Source of the DNA: Lachnospiraceae bacterium
Lineage (GTDB): Bacteria; Bacillota; Clostridia; Lachnospirales; Lachnospiraceae
Length of the DNA stretch: 64,000 bases
Direction of reading: 5' to 3'
NCBI GenBank assembly: GCA_016281335.1
Contig: JAEEIK010000080.1
Span: 1-64,000, forward strand
Numbering within the stretch: the stretch's first letter is position 1; each line of letters opens with the position of its first letter. Under the pieces are notes generated by a model that was not told the origin of the DNA, did no database searches, and worked only from the letters and a program-made list of their open reading frames with translations. Of this stretch, positions 22,862-32,937 are shown piece after piece. The translations under genes were made by a program, and so were the position numbers.

Positions 22862-22991
22862 GGACAAATGGGCCTGCGATCGAAGATCGCAGGCTAATGT
22901 TGCACAGAAAAGCGCTCCGGCAAACGAGTTTGCCGAGGCGCTTATTTGTGCAACAGCTGCAAGCGGCAAAGCCGCTTGAGCCCATTTGTCC
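22862..22991. repeat. Nested cloverleaf-like palindromic element
   Basis: 12-bp closing arms GGACAAATGGGC/GCCCATTTGTCC enclosing three stem-loops at 22872-22894, 22898-22955, 22961-22977. Confidence 0.85.
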
Positions 22992-23018
22992 TTATGCAAT
23001 GTCTTTATCCTGCTATCC

Positions 23019-24410
23019 TCACTGCCACTCCTCCTGAAAACGTCCAAGCCATTCTATATACCTCTTCTCAATCCCCACCCCGGCGAATACCGGACCTAAG
23101 TCGTGATAGAAGAGTACATCATTGTAGGGCAATGTCACCGATAAGCCTGTGAGTCCCGAATCATCTTTTGTACAGTTGTAGTAAACGATGGCGGAATCGA
23201 TCCTTGAAGCCAGCGGTTTGGAATAAGCTGAATCAATGGAGCCGGCAAGCGCCAGCATATCCGTTACATAGTAGGTCTCCATCATTGCATCTACTTTTGC
23301 CGGCATTGCTCTTTCGCTTCGGATGACCTGCCTGCTGTAGTTATTATGTAAGAGATCCTCTTCATTTGCGTAGGCGAATTCCAGCCAGGCATCCATGACC
23401 TGGGGCACATAGCGTTCATCTATCAGCGCCAGAGTTGAAGAAGACCCCATTATGGAATTATCATTCTCATTGACCATATCATCGATGATCGTATGTGCCA
23501 GCTCTTCGGTGGATACCGAAGTATCGCGAGAAAGCTGAGTTATCCAGTTGCGGTAAGACCAGCCGATGGCAGATTCGAAATCCTCTGAAAGTATGCAGTA
23601 ATCACAGTGTTCGTAGAGCGCATAACAGATTTCTATGGAGGACATGATGCAGGCATCCATGCCTATCATATCGAAGTTCACGCCGGCTTTATCCAGGGCC
23701 CATTTGATATTGTCTATCGTAAGTGATTCCTCATAATCCCCGGACCATTCGTCATAACCGAAACCGTCGACTGCGCCGCCGCCGTGATCCCAGAAGATAA
23801 GCATGTATCTGTCGGCGGGATAATTATCTTTGCTCCAGCGTATGAAATCCACAAGGTTGGCGGGATCGCTGCAGCTTAGCTGCGGAAGCGTGTCGTCTTT
23901 CAGGACAAGCTTGAAATCTTCTATTACATAACGCTGTGTATGATCCGAAGCGATATTATATCTCTGCCAATATTGTGTGCCTATGGTCTCTATGACTATA
24001 TGCAGCTTATCATTATAATCAGCTTTCAGCATTTCGCGGATATCATCCGTTGCAAAGCCTGCAAAGCTTTCCAGATTGGAACCGTTCATGTATATCATGA
24101 CAGTTACCTCATCCTCTCCGTTACCTTTCAGCTTTACAAGAGTGTCCCTGAGAGCGCGTTCATGACCGGAAGGCGTTTCTGAAGGCTTGTCTTCGGGAAC
24201 TTCGGGTTTATCCTCTGTCTGATTTTCCTTTTCTACCAGAGCATCACCAGGGACCTCAACAGGCTGCGTCACGATCTGAACTTCCGGTTCTTCTTCGATA
24301 TATTCTTTTTTGGGTGTGAGCAGCACTGAAAGGATAACGGTAAGCATTACCGCAAAAATAAGACCTGCGCTGTAGATTATTATTATCTTTGCTTTAGTTT
24401 CTCTGTCCAT
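23019..24410 (-). CDS. Clostripain-like (C11) cysteine peptidase with N-terminal anchor
   Basis: VTVMIYMNGSNLE, MLIFWDHGGGAVDGFGYDE (His), IGMDACIMSSIE (Cys). Confidence 0.9.
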   Translation of the reverse strand: MDRETKAKIIIIYSAGLIFAVMLTVILSVLLTPKKEYIEEEPEVQIVTQPVEVPGDALVEKENQTEDKPEVPEDKPSETPSGHERALRDTLVKLKGNGEDEVTVMIYMNGSNLESFAGFATDDIREMLKADYNDKLHIVIETIGTQYWQRYNIASDHTQRYVIEDFKLVLKDDTLPQLSCSDPANLVDFIRWSKDNYPADRYMLIFWDHGGGAVDGFGYDEWSGDYEESLTIDNIKWALDKAGVNFDMIGMDACIMSSIEICYALYEHCDYCILSEDFESAIGWSYRNWITQLSRDTSVSTEELAHTIIDDMVNENDNSIMGSSSTLALIDERYVPQVMDAWLEFAYANEEDLLHNNYSRQVIRSERAMPAKVDAMMETYYVTDMLALAGSIDSAYSKPLASRIDSAIVYYNCTKDDSGLTGLSVTLPYNDVLFYHDLGPVFAGVGIEKRYIEWLGRFQEEWQ

Positions 24411-24414
24411 AAGC

Positions 24415-25836
24415 TTAAATAGGAAGATTTATATTCGGAAAGAAATGCAGCACAAAGTTGCGGAACACGCCGTAAATATAGTAAATACATGTGATGCAGG
24501 GAATGATGAAGCATACGGCTTCCCTGAGAATGTAATGGATCGGAAGTATCGCTTCGTTTTCTTCCCTGTGTTCTTTGATCCTTGAGGGATGATATTCATA
24601 CAGGAAGTATAGCGTAAATGCGGCAAACACAGCCGTAAACACCGTAAAGAAGGGAGTGAGTTTTGCTTTGTCAAGAAAATCAAAGGTAGCCGAAAGAGTA
24701 GGGAACTCGAATTTTCTCATCGGCAATACCTTGTCCCAGAGCATGCCGCTCATGTTCTGTATGTCATATACATGCCTGTCGGTATACATGCCGCCGAGTA
24801 TCGTTGATACTTCAAAGACCGTATAGACCGCAAGCCTGCGCGGAAGCGAGTCTTTTCTTAAAAGCAGCAGAAGAGGCATCAGTGCTGCGAGGTAAGCGAA
24901 TCTGTAGGGTTCGACATAGACCGGAAGCAGAGTCAGCAGAAGGCCTGCAGTGCCGAGATAGAGTGAGTCCCATGCAAAAGCCTTTCCCTTTTCTGTTTTC
25001 TTAACATAGGCGTAGATGCAGATTATGCAGAAGAGTATCCATATGAGATAGGTATCATTGCCGAAAACCTGTATCTTATCACCGAAAAGATTCTTCATGA
25101 CTATATGCTTGCCGCCGTTGGTATCGGAACTTCCCGTGGACATCATAAAAGGAAGCTGGAACAGGACATAGACAAATACCGGCAGTATCGCCCGCCATAT
25201 GCAGGAAAAGATATTCTTATAACGGTACAGTATCAGCGGAACGAAAATGAACAAAGGGAAGAATTTGCATTGTACTGCAAAGGTATAGGCGATAAGGAAA
25301 GGCACTTCCTTCTCTTCAAGGAAAAATGACAGGGCAAGAAGGCTTAAGAATATGCCCGGCATGTCGCACTGGCCGGCTACCGAAAAAGCAGCCAGGCTGA
25401 AAGCGCTTGTAAGGAACAGAAGATATGCTGTCTCACCGTCGTCTTCATTAAGTCCGGAGCTCTTACAGATGCGCTTAAACAGCTTCCCCGAAAAAAGTAT
25501 GAAAGGCAGATTGAACAGCTTGCTGTAGACACGGATCAAAAAGATGCTCTTAACGTTAACATCCGGAAGGATGCAGCTTATGATATAAACCGGCAGATGC
25601 CAGATGGCAAGGGCAGTATGAAGAAGTATGCCCCATACGCCGCCGCCGTTTTTATAATAACGGAAGAACTCGCCGTTAAAAAGGCAGGTCCAGTATTTCA
25701 GGCTCTGCCTCATTATAGAGTTGCTGTCTTTATAGTAATAGCTGACTACTGAAAAAATAAGAAGAAATACCGCAACATTTCTTTTGGTGAATATGTTTTT
25801 GAAATTGCTTTTTTTCTCTGTTTTCATGGCGTTCAT
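24415..25836 (-). CDS. Polytopic membrane protein, GT-C/mannosyltransferase-like
   Basis: Many hydrophobic segments; located in the glycan cluster. Confidence 0.6.
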   Translation of the reverse strand: MNAMKTEKKSNFKNIFTKRNVAVFLLIFSVVSYYYKDSNSIMRQSLKYWTCLFNGEFFRYYKNGGGVWGILLHTALAIWHLPVYIISCILPDVNVKSIFLIRVYSKLFNLPFILFSGKLFKRICKSSGLNEDDGETAYLLFLTSAFSLAAFSVAGQCDMPGIFLSLLALSFFLEEKEVPFLIAYTFAVQCKFFPLFIFVPLILYRYKNIFSCIWRAILPVFVYVLFQLPFMMSTGSSDTNGGKHIVMKNLFGDKIQVFGNDTYLIWILFCIICIYAYVKKTEKGKAFAWDSLYLGTAGLLLTLLPVYVEPYRFAYLAALMPLLLLLRKDSLPRRLAVYTVFEVSTILGGMYTDRHVYDIQNMSGMLWDKVLPMRKFEFPTLSATFDFLDKAKLTPFFTVFTAVFAAFTLYFLYEYHPSRIKEHREENEAILPIHYILREAVCFIIPCITCIYYIYGVFRNFVLHFFPNINLPI

Positions 25837-25881
25837 TATACATTATCGTAAGGGCTAAGGCAAGATGCCAATAGCATCAAG

Positions 25882-25910
25882 ATGACAAAAGCATCAAGAT
25901 ATGGTATAAT
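25882..25910 (+). promoter_or_regulatory. Putative sigma-A promoter
   Basis: ATGACA-17-TATAAT upstream of the GT17-like gene; AGCATCAAGAT direct repeats at 25873 and 25890. Confidence 0.45.
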
Positions 25911-25957
25911 TGTCAAGCGTGTGGGAACAAGCGCTTGTGTTCCCGGGAGGTAAATGA

Positions 25958-26887
25958 TTGAAGATATTTGACTGTATCCCGTTTTTTAATGAGCTGGACC
26001 TTTTGGACATACGCCTGCGCATGCTTAATGATGTGGTGGATCATTTCGTTATCGCAGAGCTTGACAAGACCTATACCGGAAATGACAAGCCGCGTTATTT
26101 CATGGAAAACAGGGAACGGTTCAAGGAATTCGAAGATAAGATAATCTATATTTCTCCGGACTATGTGCCTGACGTAAAAGGCTTTTCCAGAACGGAGATA
26201 AACCATTACCAGAAAAACTGTCTGATGAGCGCATATAACGGGATCGCGGAGGATGATGACATCATCCTTATCTCTGATGTGGATGAGATCCCTGACCCAG
26301 CAGTTCTTAAAGATCTTAAGAATACCGATTTTAAAATGGTACAGCCTCATAAGAGTTCCAGCAGGGGAAGACAGCTGGCAGCTCTTTATTCCGCAATGGG
26401 CTGGAAGCGTTTCATGAGCACTGCCATATTGCATAAGCATCACAATGTCCTTGATCTGATGGATTTCTCACCGGTTGCTTTCAGACAGAAGATGTTTCAT
26501 TTCTATTTTAACTTAAAAGCCGAGAAGCTCTGGAGCGGTACCGTTATGGCTAAGGCTAAGCTCTACAGGACTCCGACACAGTTGAGACTTTTAAGAAGCA
26601 AGCTGCCGATGATAGAGAATTCGGGCTTTCATTTTTCCTATGTGGGCGGGGCTGACAGAGTTAAGGAAAAGATGAACGCCATAATGGACGGCTATAAGGT
26701 TGATGATGCAAACAGCATGGAGAAACTGATACAGGAATGCCTGAAGACCGGTAAGGGCAGCATGAACCATGAGGAAGCAGGCGATTACAGTCTGATAGAT
26801 AAGAAGGATATAGGACTTGATCCGGGACTCCTTAAATATATCGAAGAGAAGTATCCGTATCTGTTTTTTGAAGGTGGGAAAAAATGA
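25958..26887 (+). CDS. Glycosyltransferase family 17 (beta-1,4-GlcNAc-transferase III-like)
   Basis: KIFDCIPFFNELDLLDIRLRMLNDVVDHFVIAELDKTYTG, ISDVDEIPDPAVL, FHFSYVGG; TTG start with GGGAGG RBS. Confidence 0.85.
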   Translation: MKIFDCIPFFNELDLLDIRLRMLNDVVDHFVIAELDKTYTGNDKPRYFMENRERFKEFEDKIIYISPDYVPDVKGFSRTEINHYQKNCLMSAYNGIAEDDDIILISDVDEIPDPAVLKDLKNTDFKMVQPHKSSSRGRQLAALYSAMGWKRFMSTAILHKHHNVLDLMDFSPVAFRQKMFHFYFNLKAEKLWSGTVMAKAKLYRTPTQLRLLRSKLPMIENSGFHFSYVGGADRVKEKMNAIMDGYKVDDANSMEKLIQECLKTGKGSMNHEEAGDYSLIDKKDIGLDPGLLKYIEEKYPYLFFEGGKK

Positions 26888-28482
26888 CAAAGAGCAAATA
26901 CGCAGGTGATCCGAAGATTCTGCATGAACTGGCTGAGGTCACTCTTGCTGAAGGCATGAATAAAAACAGCGGCAGTAACGGAAAGTATATCTATATCAAT
27001 CTGTCGATGGTAAGGATGCAGACAGCCTGGATATATCCCAAACTTCTGTATGCAAAGGGCGTGGCTGAGAAAACGGGAGCCGGGATAATAGCGCTTTACT
27101 GGAGAGAGGATCCCTGCTTAAAAGAACTGCTGGATTCCTTCGGCATAGAACTCATATGCATAGATAATGAGATAAAGAAACACTTCGGAGCATTCTTAAA
27201 AACTGTTTTTAAGACAGCGGCTTTCATGATAACGGACGGCAGCGGTGAAGGCCTGCTCAAACTTAAGTCGGGACGGGTGCCGGTGGGCGCATCGATATAC
27301 GAGGATATACTCAGGACCTCTTCTTTTTCAACTTTAAGAAGCTGCAGGAACAAGACCTGCTTAAGAAAGATCACCCATCTTTTGTGGATGTATTACAGTC
27401 TCGAAAAAGTTCTTCGCAAAAAGAAACCGATACTTATGATAGCCGATGACGTAGCTTATCATGAATGGATGATAGAAGCTCTTTTCCATGAGAAAGGAGC
27501 AAAGATACGACGCAGTGATGAGCAGATCGAAGAAGATATATACTTTGAAGATAATCTGCTCTTAAAGAGAAGGGCAAAGCGTCTTAATGAATGCGTGCAT
27601 GAACTCATAGATACTACCGGCGATGAGATGCTTGAAGATGCGGAAAAATATATCGAGGAAAGATTTAAAGGTAAGAACGGCATAGCCATAGACCGCCAGG
27701 CTTTCAAGGGTAAGAAGGTCATGGAAAAAGAGGATATCGTAAAGGCGCTTAAGCTGGATCCCGAAAAGAAGAATGCGGTGATACTTGCCCATACCTTCTC
27801 CGATGCGGTATTCGGCTATGGCATGACCTATTTCCGTGACTATTACGACTGGTGTGACAAGACACTGGAAATGGCATCGAAGATAGATAACGTGAACTGG
27901 ATATTAAAGCCTCATCCTTCACGTAAGTCTTACAATGAATCAAAAGACTCGATAGAAAAAATGTTTGAGAGACACAAGTCGGCAAACATGTACTTCATGT
28001 CAGATGAATACAGCGCGGAAAACCTGGGTAAGATCGCAGATGTGATCATCACCATAGGCGGCAACGGCGGCGCCGAGTCGGCCTGCAGGGGAGTGCCTGC
28101 GCTGATCGTGGGACATCCTTTTTACAAGGGCTTCGGTTATACGATGGAACCTGCGAACATCGAAGAGTATAAGCAGATGCTTGAGAATCTCGATAAGGTG
28201 GAGCGCTTAAACGAAGAACAGATCAAGACAGCAAAGAAAGTCTTCTATATGGCAAACTGTAAGCATACGGTTTCCTGGTATTTCAAGGATGAGTTTGCGC
28301 TGATGATAAGAAAGAAATACGAGCACATGTTTGATGAGATGGCGCTGCAGTATTTCGAGAGCGATAAAGGCACCGAAAAGTATAATGACGAGATAACCGA
28401 AAGTATCATAGAGTATGCAAAGACTCACGATCTGAGGCTTTGCCAGTATTATCAGCGGGGGAAAGATTCATGTACAGCATAG
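26884..28482 (+). CDS. Capsule polysaccharide biosynthesis-like protein
   Basis: GT-B-like C-terminal half (WILKPHPSRKSY, ITIGGNGGAESACRGVPALIVG). Confidence 0.7.
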   Translation: MTKSKYAGDPKILHELAEVTLAEGMNKNSGSNGKYIYINLSMVRMQTAWIYPKLLYAKGVAEKTGAGIIALYWREDPCLKELLDSFGIELICIDNEIKKHFGAFLKTVFKTAAFMITDGSGEGLLKLKSGRVPVGASIYEDILRTSSFSTLRSCRNKTCLRKITHLLWMYYSLEKVLRKKKPILMIADDVAYHEWMIEALFHEKGAKIRRSDEQIEEDIYFEDNLLLKRRAKRLNECVHELIDTTGDEMLEDAEKYIEERFKGKNGIAIDRQAFKGKKVMEKEDIVKALKLDPEKKNAVILAHTFSDAVFGYGMTYFRDYYDWCDKTLEMASKIDNVNWILKPHPSRKSYNESKDSIEKMFERHKSANMYFMSDEYSAENLGKIADVIITIGGNGGAESACRGVPALIVGHPFYKGFGYTMEPANIEEYKQMLENLDKVERLNEEQIKTAKKVFYMANCKHTVSWYFKDEFALMIRKKYEHMFDEMALQYFESDKGTEKYNDEITESIIEYAKTHDLRLCQYYQRGKDSCTA

Positions 28483-29432
28483 CCCATATACTGGCTTATT
28501 TCCTGGACGGAACAGGACACTGGCCCGAATATATAGACTGGTTCATGGCTTCCGCAAAGGCCAACAGTACTATCGATTTCTTTATCTTCACGGATGATCA
28601 TTCTCTTGAGAAATGGGAGGATACGCCGAATATTCATCTCGTATATATGACTTATGCGGAATGTGTTGAGCGCATACATAAAAAGGTCGGATACGTGAAC
28701 ATGAAGAAGACCCGCAAGCTCTGCGATATCAAGCCGGTATACGGCAAGGTCTTCAGCGAGTGGATAGAAGGCTATGATTTCTGGGCTTTCGGTGACTGCG
28801 ATCTGATACTCGGTGATCTGAGAAAAGTATATACCGATGAATTTCTGGATAAGTATGACTGGTTCCAGGTTCTCGGTAATCTTGAGATAATAAGGAACAC
28901 CGATGAAGTAAAAGACTACTATCTGCTTGAGCGTCCCGACTGGTCACAGAATAAGGATTTCACCTGGGCAAGCATCGTGGATAACGTAAGAGAGACAGGC
29001 TTTGACGAATGGATAGGCGTGCCGATGATAGTGAGGGAGAACGGTAAGCGCATCTTCTGGACCAGGGAGAACTTTGCAAATATCTATCAGGAACATAAGG
29101 GTTATACAAAGATGATAGACAACACGGTGCAGGAGAATACGCTGTTCCAGTACTGGCTGTGGGAGAACGGAGCCATCTATCATGTGGATAAACTGACCGG
29201 CAGAAAGAAGGAGAGGCTGTATATTCATTTCAGTAACAGGAAGATGAAAGCCATACCCTATACGGGACAGGACAGGATCTATATCACCGCAAATTCGGAG
29301 ATAAAGGATACGCTGAAATGGAAAGATACATACTGCGGCAGGGATTTCTTCGTGGCTTACGGGAAAAAGATTAAAGAGTATATCAGATGGCATCTGGCTC
29401 ATCCGAAGGGAAAGGATAAGTCGGAAGCTTAA
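28470..29432 (+). CDS. Glycan-cluster protein, DUF6625-like
   Basis: MYSIAHILAYFLDGTGHWPEYIDWF..FFIFTDD, DFWAFGDCDLILGDL; start corrected from 28440. Confidence 0.65.
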   Translation: MYSIAHILAYFLDGTGHWPEYIDWFMASAKANSTIDFFIFTDDHSLEKWEDTPNIHLVYMTYAECVERIHKKVGYVNMKKTRKLCDIKPVYGKVFSEWIEGYDFWAFGDCDLILGDLRKVYTDEFLDKYDWFQVLGNLEIIRNTDEVKDYYLLERPDWSQNKDFTWASIVDNVRETGFDEWIGVPMIVRENGKRIFWTRENFANIYQEHKGYTKMIDNTVQENTLFQYWLWENGAIYHVDKLTGRKKERLYIHFSNRKMKAIPYTGQDRIYITANSEIKDTLKWKDTYCGRDFFVAYGKKIKEYIRWHLAHPKGKDKSEA

Positions 29433-30413
29433 CTACCAGTTTTTTACAAAGTCGCTGATCTTATGACAGCGGCTTTTTACTTCGCTTCTTTTACTGTTAT
29501 CGAAGTCCCAAAGCTCTCCCACTTTGTAGTCCCATTCATCCGGATCGATGCGGGAATCACCGCCGCCTGAAGAAAAGGTAAGTTCTCCGAAATAAATATG
29601 TCCGTCAATATCGTACATGTCGGTGCGCACATGGTCGTAGCCTTTGCATAGTATATCAACGAGTCTGACCATTTCCTCGAAGTTATCAGGCTTGGGCTGG
29701 CCTGTTTTGCTGTTAGGAACATCACCTCTGGTAAAAGGCTGAAGCTTCCATTCCATGTCGTAGATATCGCGGGTATGATCCGTAGCGAAGCGGTCACTGT
29801 CAACCCAGCAGAAACGGGGCGTTCCGGAAAAGCACAGGAATTTGTAATCCTGCACGGCATCCCCCATATATTTTTCAATGACTATCTTCGGACTGATGCC
29901 GGCGTAATGGAATTCGTAACTGAGTTTTTCAAACTGACGTTTCAGGTAGAAGTGATCGTACTTTGCCACCAGCTTTCTCCAGTCGGAAGCAGACAGCTCT
30001 TTTTTGTTTTTAACGAGAGTGACTGAGGCGCTGTCATGATTGCATTTGATAACGAAGCTCTCGGGAAGCTCCTTAAGTTTTACATCTGCCAGATGCTCAT
30101 ATACGCCTATCACGGGTATAAGGTATTTGTCGCCTATGAGTTTAGATACTTTATCACGGACCAGTACCTTGTCGGAATCTCTTGTTTTGTCTTCAGAAGC
30201 AGCGTAGACCTTGGCAACCGTCAGTTTTTCGGAATAGCAGGACGGAGCATCCCAGTTAAGTGGACGCTTAAATATCTCTTCGTATCTGGCGGAGAGTTTT
30301 GTTTCGAGTTCGTCAAAAGAAAGGTCGTCGACCTTATTGAAGCGTTTTGAAAAATGCTCATAAAGAACGGGCTGCGGGATAAAAGGCCGCAGCAGTTCCT
30401 GTATCCTGCCCAT
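29433..30413 (-). CDS. TupA-like ATP-grasp glycan-biosynthesis protein
   Basis: SEKLTVAKVYAA, ESFVIKCNHDSAS, YKFLCFSGTPRFCWVDSDR, YFGELTFSSGGG. Confidence 0.8.
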   Translation of the reverse strand: MGRIQELLRPFIPQPVLYEHFSKRFNKVDDLSFDELETKLSARYEEIFKRPLNWDAPSCYSEKLTVAKVYAASEDKTRDSDKVLVRDKVSKLIGDKYLIPVIGVYEHLADVKLKELPESFVIKCNHDSASVTLVKNKKELSASDWRKLVAKYDHFYLKRQFEKLSYEFHYAGISPKIVIEKYMGDAVQDYKFLCFSGTPRFCWVDSDRFATDHTRDIYDMEWKLQPFTRGDVPNSKTGQPKPDNFEEMVRLVDILCKGYDHVRTDMYDIDGHIYFGELTFSSGGGDSRIDPDEWDYKVGELWDFDNSKRSEVKSRCHKISDFVKNW

Positions 30414-30501
30414 GCTGTTCTCCTTGGGGATAAATTTTATACATTATATATCCGGGAGAAATATAATGCAATAACAGGGGTGATGTGGTAAAATACTTTC
30501 C

Positions 30502-31602
30502 ATGAAACTTTTATATGATTATCAGATACTGATACTCCAGAAGTACGGCGGTATTTCGCGGTACTTCCGTGAAGTGATAAAAAGACTTGAAGAGAAGAAG
30601 GGTGTGACATGCGAACTGCCATGCCTGCATAGCGTCAACCATTATTTTGCCGACAGGATACCTGAACATAAGGAACTGACAGGCAGGAAGTGGGGGCTGT
30701 TCAACAGACTGAACCGCATGCTGGATCTGTCTGCGATAAAGGAGGATGTGGATATAATGCATCCTACCTATTATGATCCCTATTTTCTCGAAAAGGCGAA
30801 AAAGAAAAATGTCAAAGTCGTGATCACTGTCTATGACATGATACATGAGATCTACAGGGGACAGTATCCGGGACATCTCGATGACACTGATATAATCAGA
30901 AAAAAACTCCTGATAAAAGAATGCGATCATATACTCTCGATCTCGGAAAGTACCAAGAGGGATATACTGAAGTTCTATCCGGATACTCCCGAAGATAAGA
31001 TAAGTGTGGTGCATCTTGCATCATCTGAGTTTGATAAGTCAGCAGCCGTTAATAAAGAGATAAAGCTTCCCGAAAGATATGTTCTCTTTGTGGGGCAGAG
31101 GCGGGATTACAAAAACTTTGATACCTTTTATCAGGCTATGGAACCCATACTTGATAAGGATAAGAGTCTGTATATACTCTGCATCGGCGGAGGAGCTTTC
31201 AGCGAAAAAGAAGAAGAGATGATAAAGAGATTCAGGGACAGGATCATCCGCAAGGATACGGATGATGCTTTCCTTTTCAATGCGTATGCCAGGGCGCTCT
31301 GCTTTGTCTTTCCTTCGATGTATGAGGGCTTCGGGATACCGCTGCTGGAAGCCTTCACCGCAGGCGCTCCGGCAGCCGCAGGCAATGCATCCTCACTTCC
31401 CGAAGTGGGCGGTGATGCTGCCTTATACTTTGATGCAGCGGATGCTGCCGATATGCAAAAGCAGATAGAAGAACTGATATATAATGATGAATTGAGAGAG
31501 AAACTTAAAGCCCTGGAGAAAGAAAGGCTGAAGCTGTTCTCCTGGGATATTACCGCCGAAAAGACCTATGAGTGCTATAAAAAGATCTGCGGCAAAGAAT
31601 AA
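30502..31602 (+). CDS. Glycosyltransferase family 4/group 1
   Basis: KYGGISRYFREV, PERYVLFVGQRRDYKNF, VFPSMYEGFGIPLLEAFTAGAP. Confidence 0.93.
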   Translation: MKLLYDYQILILQKYGGISRYFREVIKRLEEKKGVTCELPCLHSVNHYFADRIPEHKELTGRKWGLFNRLNRMLDLSAIKEDVDIMHPTYYDPYFLEKAKKKNVKVVITVYDMIHEIYRGQYPGHLDDTDIIRKKLLIKECDHILSISESTKRDILKFYPDTPEDKISVVHLASSEFDKSAAVNKEIKLPERYVLFVGQRRDYKNFDTFYQAMEPILDKDKSLYILCIGGGAFSEKEEEMIKRFRDRIIRKDTDDAFLFNAYARALCFVFPSMYEGFGIPLLEAFTAGAPAAAGNASSLPEVGGDAALYFDAADAADMQKQIEELIYNDELREKLKALEKERLKLFSWDITAEKTYECYKKICGKE

Positions 31603-32926
31603 GAGCGCAGATACCGGTAAAAAAAGATACGGATGGATATTCAGGACCGCAGGCTTTCTGCTGTTTGTTTTTCTGATATATAAATTACTGGAGTTCCTGC
31701 TGGTGCCTCCCACAGAGTGGGGCTCTTTCAGAGAGATATATTCCGGCAAAGAAAAATGGGATACGATATATCTCGGTTCTTCCCACAGCTATAACAGCAT
31801 AGATCCGAATGTGATGGATTTAAGTCTTAATACCGCATCTTTTAATCTTGGCACATCCGATCAGGCCCTTGACGGTTCACTCTTTCTCTTAAAAGAAACA
31901 CTTAAGAAACATCCGGTAAAAACCGTGTATCTTGAAATGTATTTCAAGGTATGGCTGGAAGGCGGTCATGCAGGCGCTTCCCACAGCGAAAGAGATGACG
32001 AGGATATGACAAACCTCTGGGTGATACTCGATAACACGAGATTCTCTTTGGATAAGCTGCAGTATTTTCTTAAGGCATCATCTTCCGATTATTATGTGCC
32101 GGGAGCGCTTTCTGTCAGGCGATATTGGAGAAAACTCCTAAACCCGGCAGAGATAAAAGAGAATGTCAAAAACAGACTGGAATATAAGGAGCCTGAAGAG
32201 TATAAAGGAAAAGGTTATTTCGGCTCAAAGAATAAACTTGGTAAAAGCCTTGCAATCTACGGTTTTCAGGATACCATTGAAGAGAACATGTTCTCCGGTG
32301 ACAACTATGAAGACCTCAAAGAACTGGTGAAGCTGTGTAAGGATAAGGGAATAGAACTGGTACTGTACTGTTCACCGGTAAATGATGTATACCTGATGAA
32401 CTGCGGCTATGCTTCCTATGTAAGACAGCTTAAGAAATTTGCGGAGGATAATGAGCTTTGCTGTTATGATTTCAATCTGGCAAAGCAGGAATATCTCGAT
32501 CTTGAGTTTTCGGATTTCCGGGATTACAATCATCTGAATTCGGAGGGAGCAGCTAAATTCATGGAACTGCTGATCAGTCTTAGAAAAGCTGAAGTCTCCG
32601 AAGAACAGGTATTTTACGACAGCTATGAAGAGAAGCTGGAAAAGGAAGATGAGCAGATATACGGAATCAACTTCCTGCCCACAGACAGCTTTGATGTAAT
32701 GGAAGTAAAGATACAGAGCAATATCAAAGACAGCACAAGGATAAGGACAGAGATAAAATATGTTCCGGACGAGGGCGAAGAGATATCATGTTTCGATGAA
32801 AGCAGCAATACGGATTTCCGTGTGACCCTGCCTCTGAATGAAGGACAGGTAGTACCCGGAAACGTTGATGTTACGGTATACGTGGATGAAGAGAAACAGC
32901 TTCATGTCAGGCAGCACTCATTATAA
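31568..32926 (+). CDS. Membrane-anchored SGNH-hydrolase-like protein
   Basis: N-terminal TM, IYLGSSHSYNSIDP, DFSDFRDYNHLNSEGAAKF. Confidence 0.65.
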   Translation: MSAIKRSAAKNKSADTGKKRYGWIFRTAGFLLFVFLIYKLLEFLLVPPTEWGSFREIYSGKEKWDTIYLGSSHSYNSIDPNVMDLSLNTASFNLGTSDQALDGSLFLLKETLKKHPVKTVYLEMYFKVWLEGGHAGASHSERDDEDMTNLWVILDNTRFSLDKLQYFLKASSSDYYVPGALSVRRYWRKLLNPAEIKENVKNRLEYKEPEEYKGKGYFGSKNKLGKSLAIYGFQDTIEENMFSGDNYEDLKELVKLCKDKGIELVLYCSPVNDVYLMNCGYASYVRQLKKFAEDNELCCYDFNLAKQEYLDLEFSDFRDYNHLNSEGAAKFMELLISLRKAEVSEEQVFYDSYEEKLEKEDEQIYGINFLPTDSFDVMEVKIQSNIKDSTRIRTEIKYVPDEGEEISCFDESSNTDFRVTLPLNEGQVVPGNVDVTVYVDEEKQLHVRQHSL

Positions 32927-32937
32927 AGGAGAGGAAA

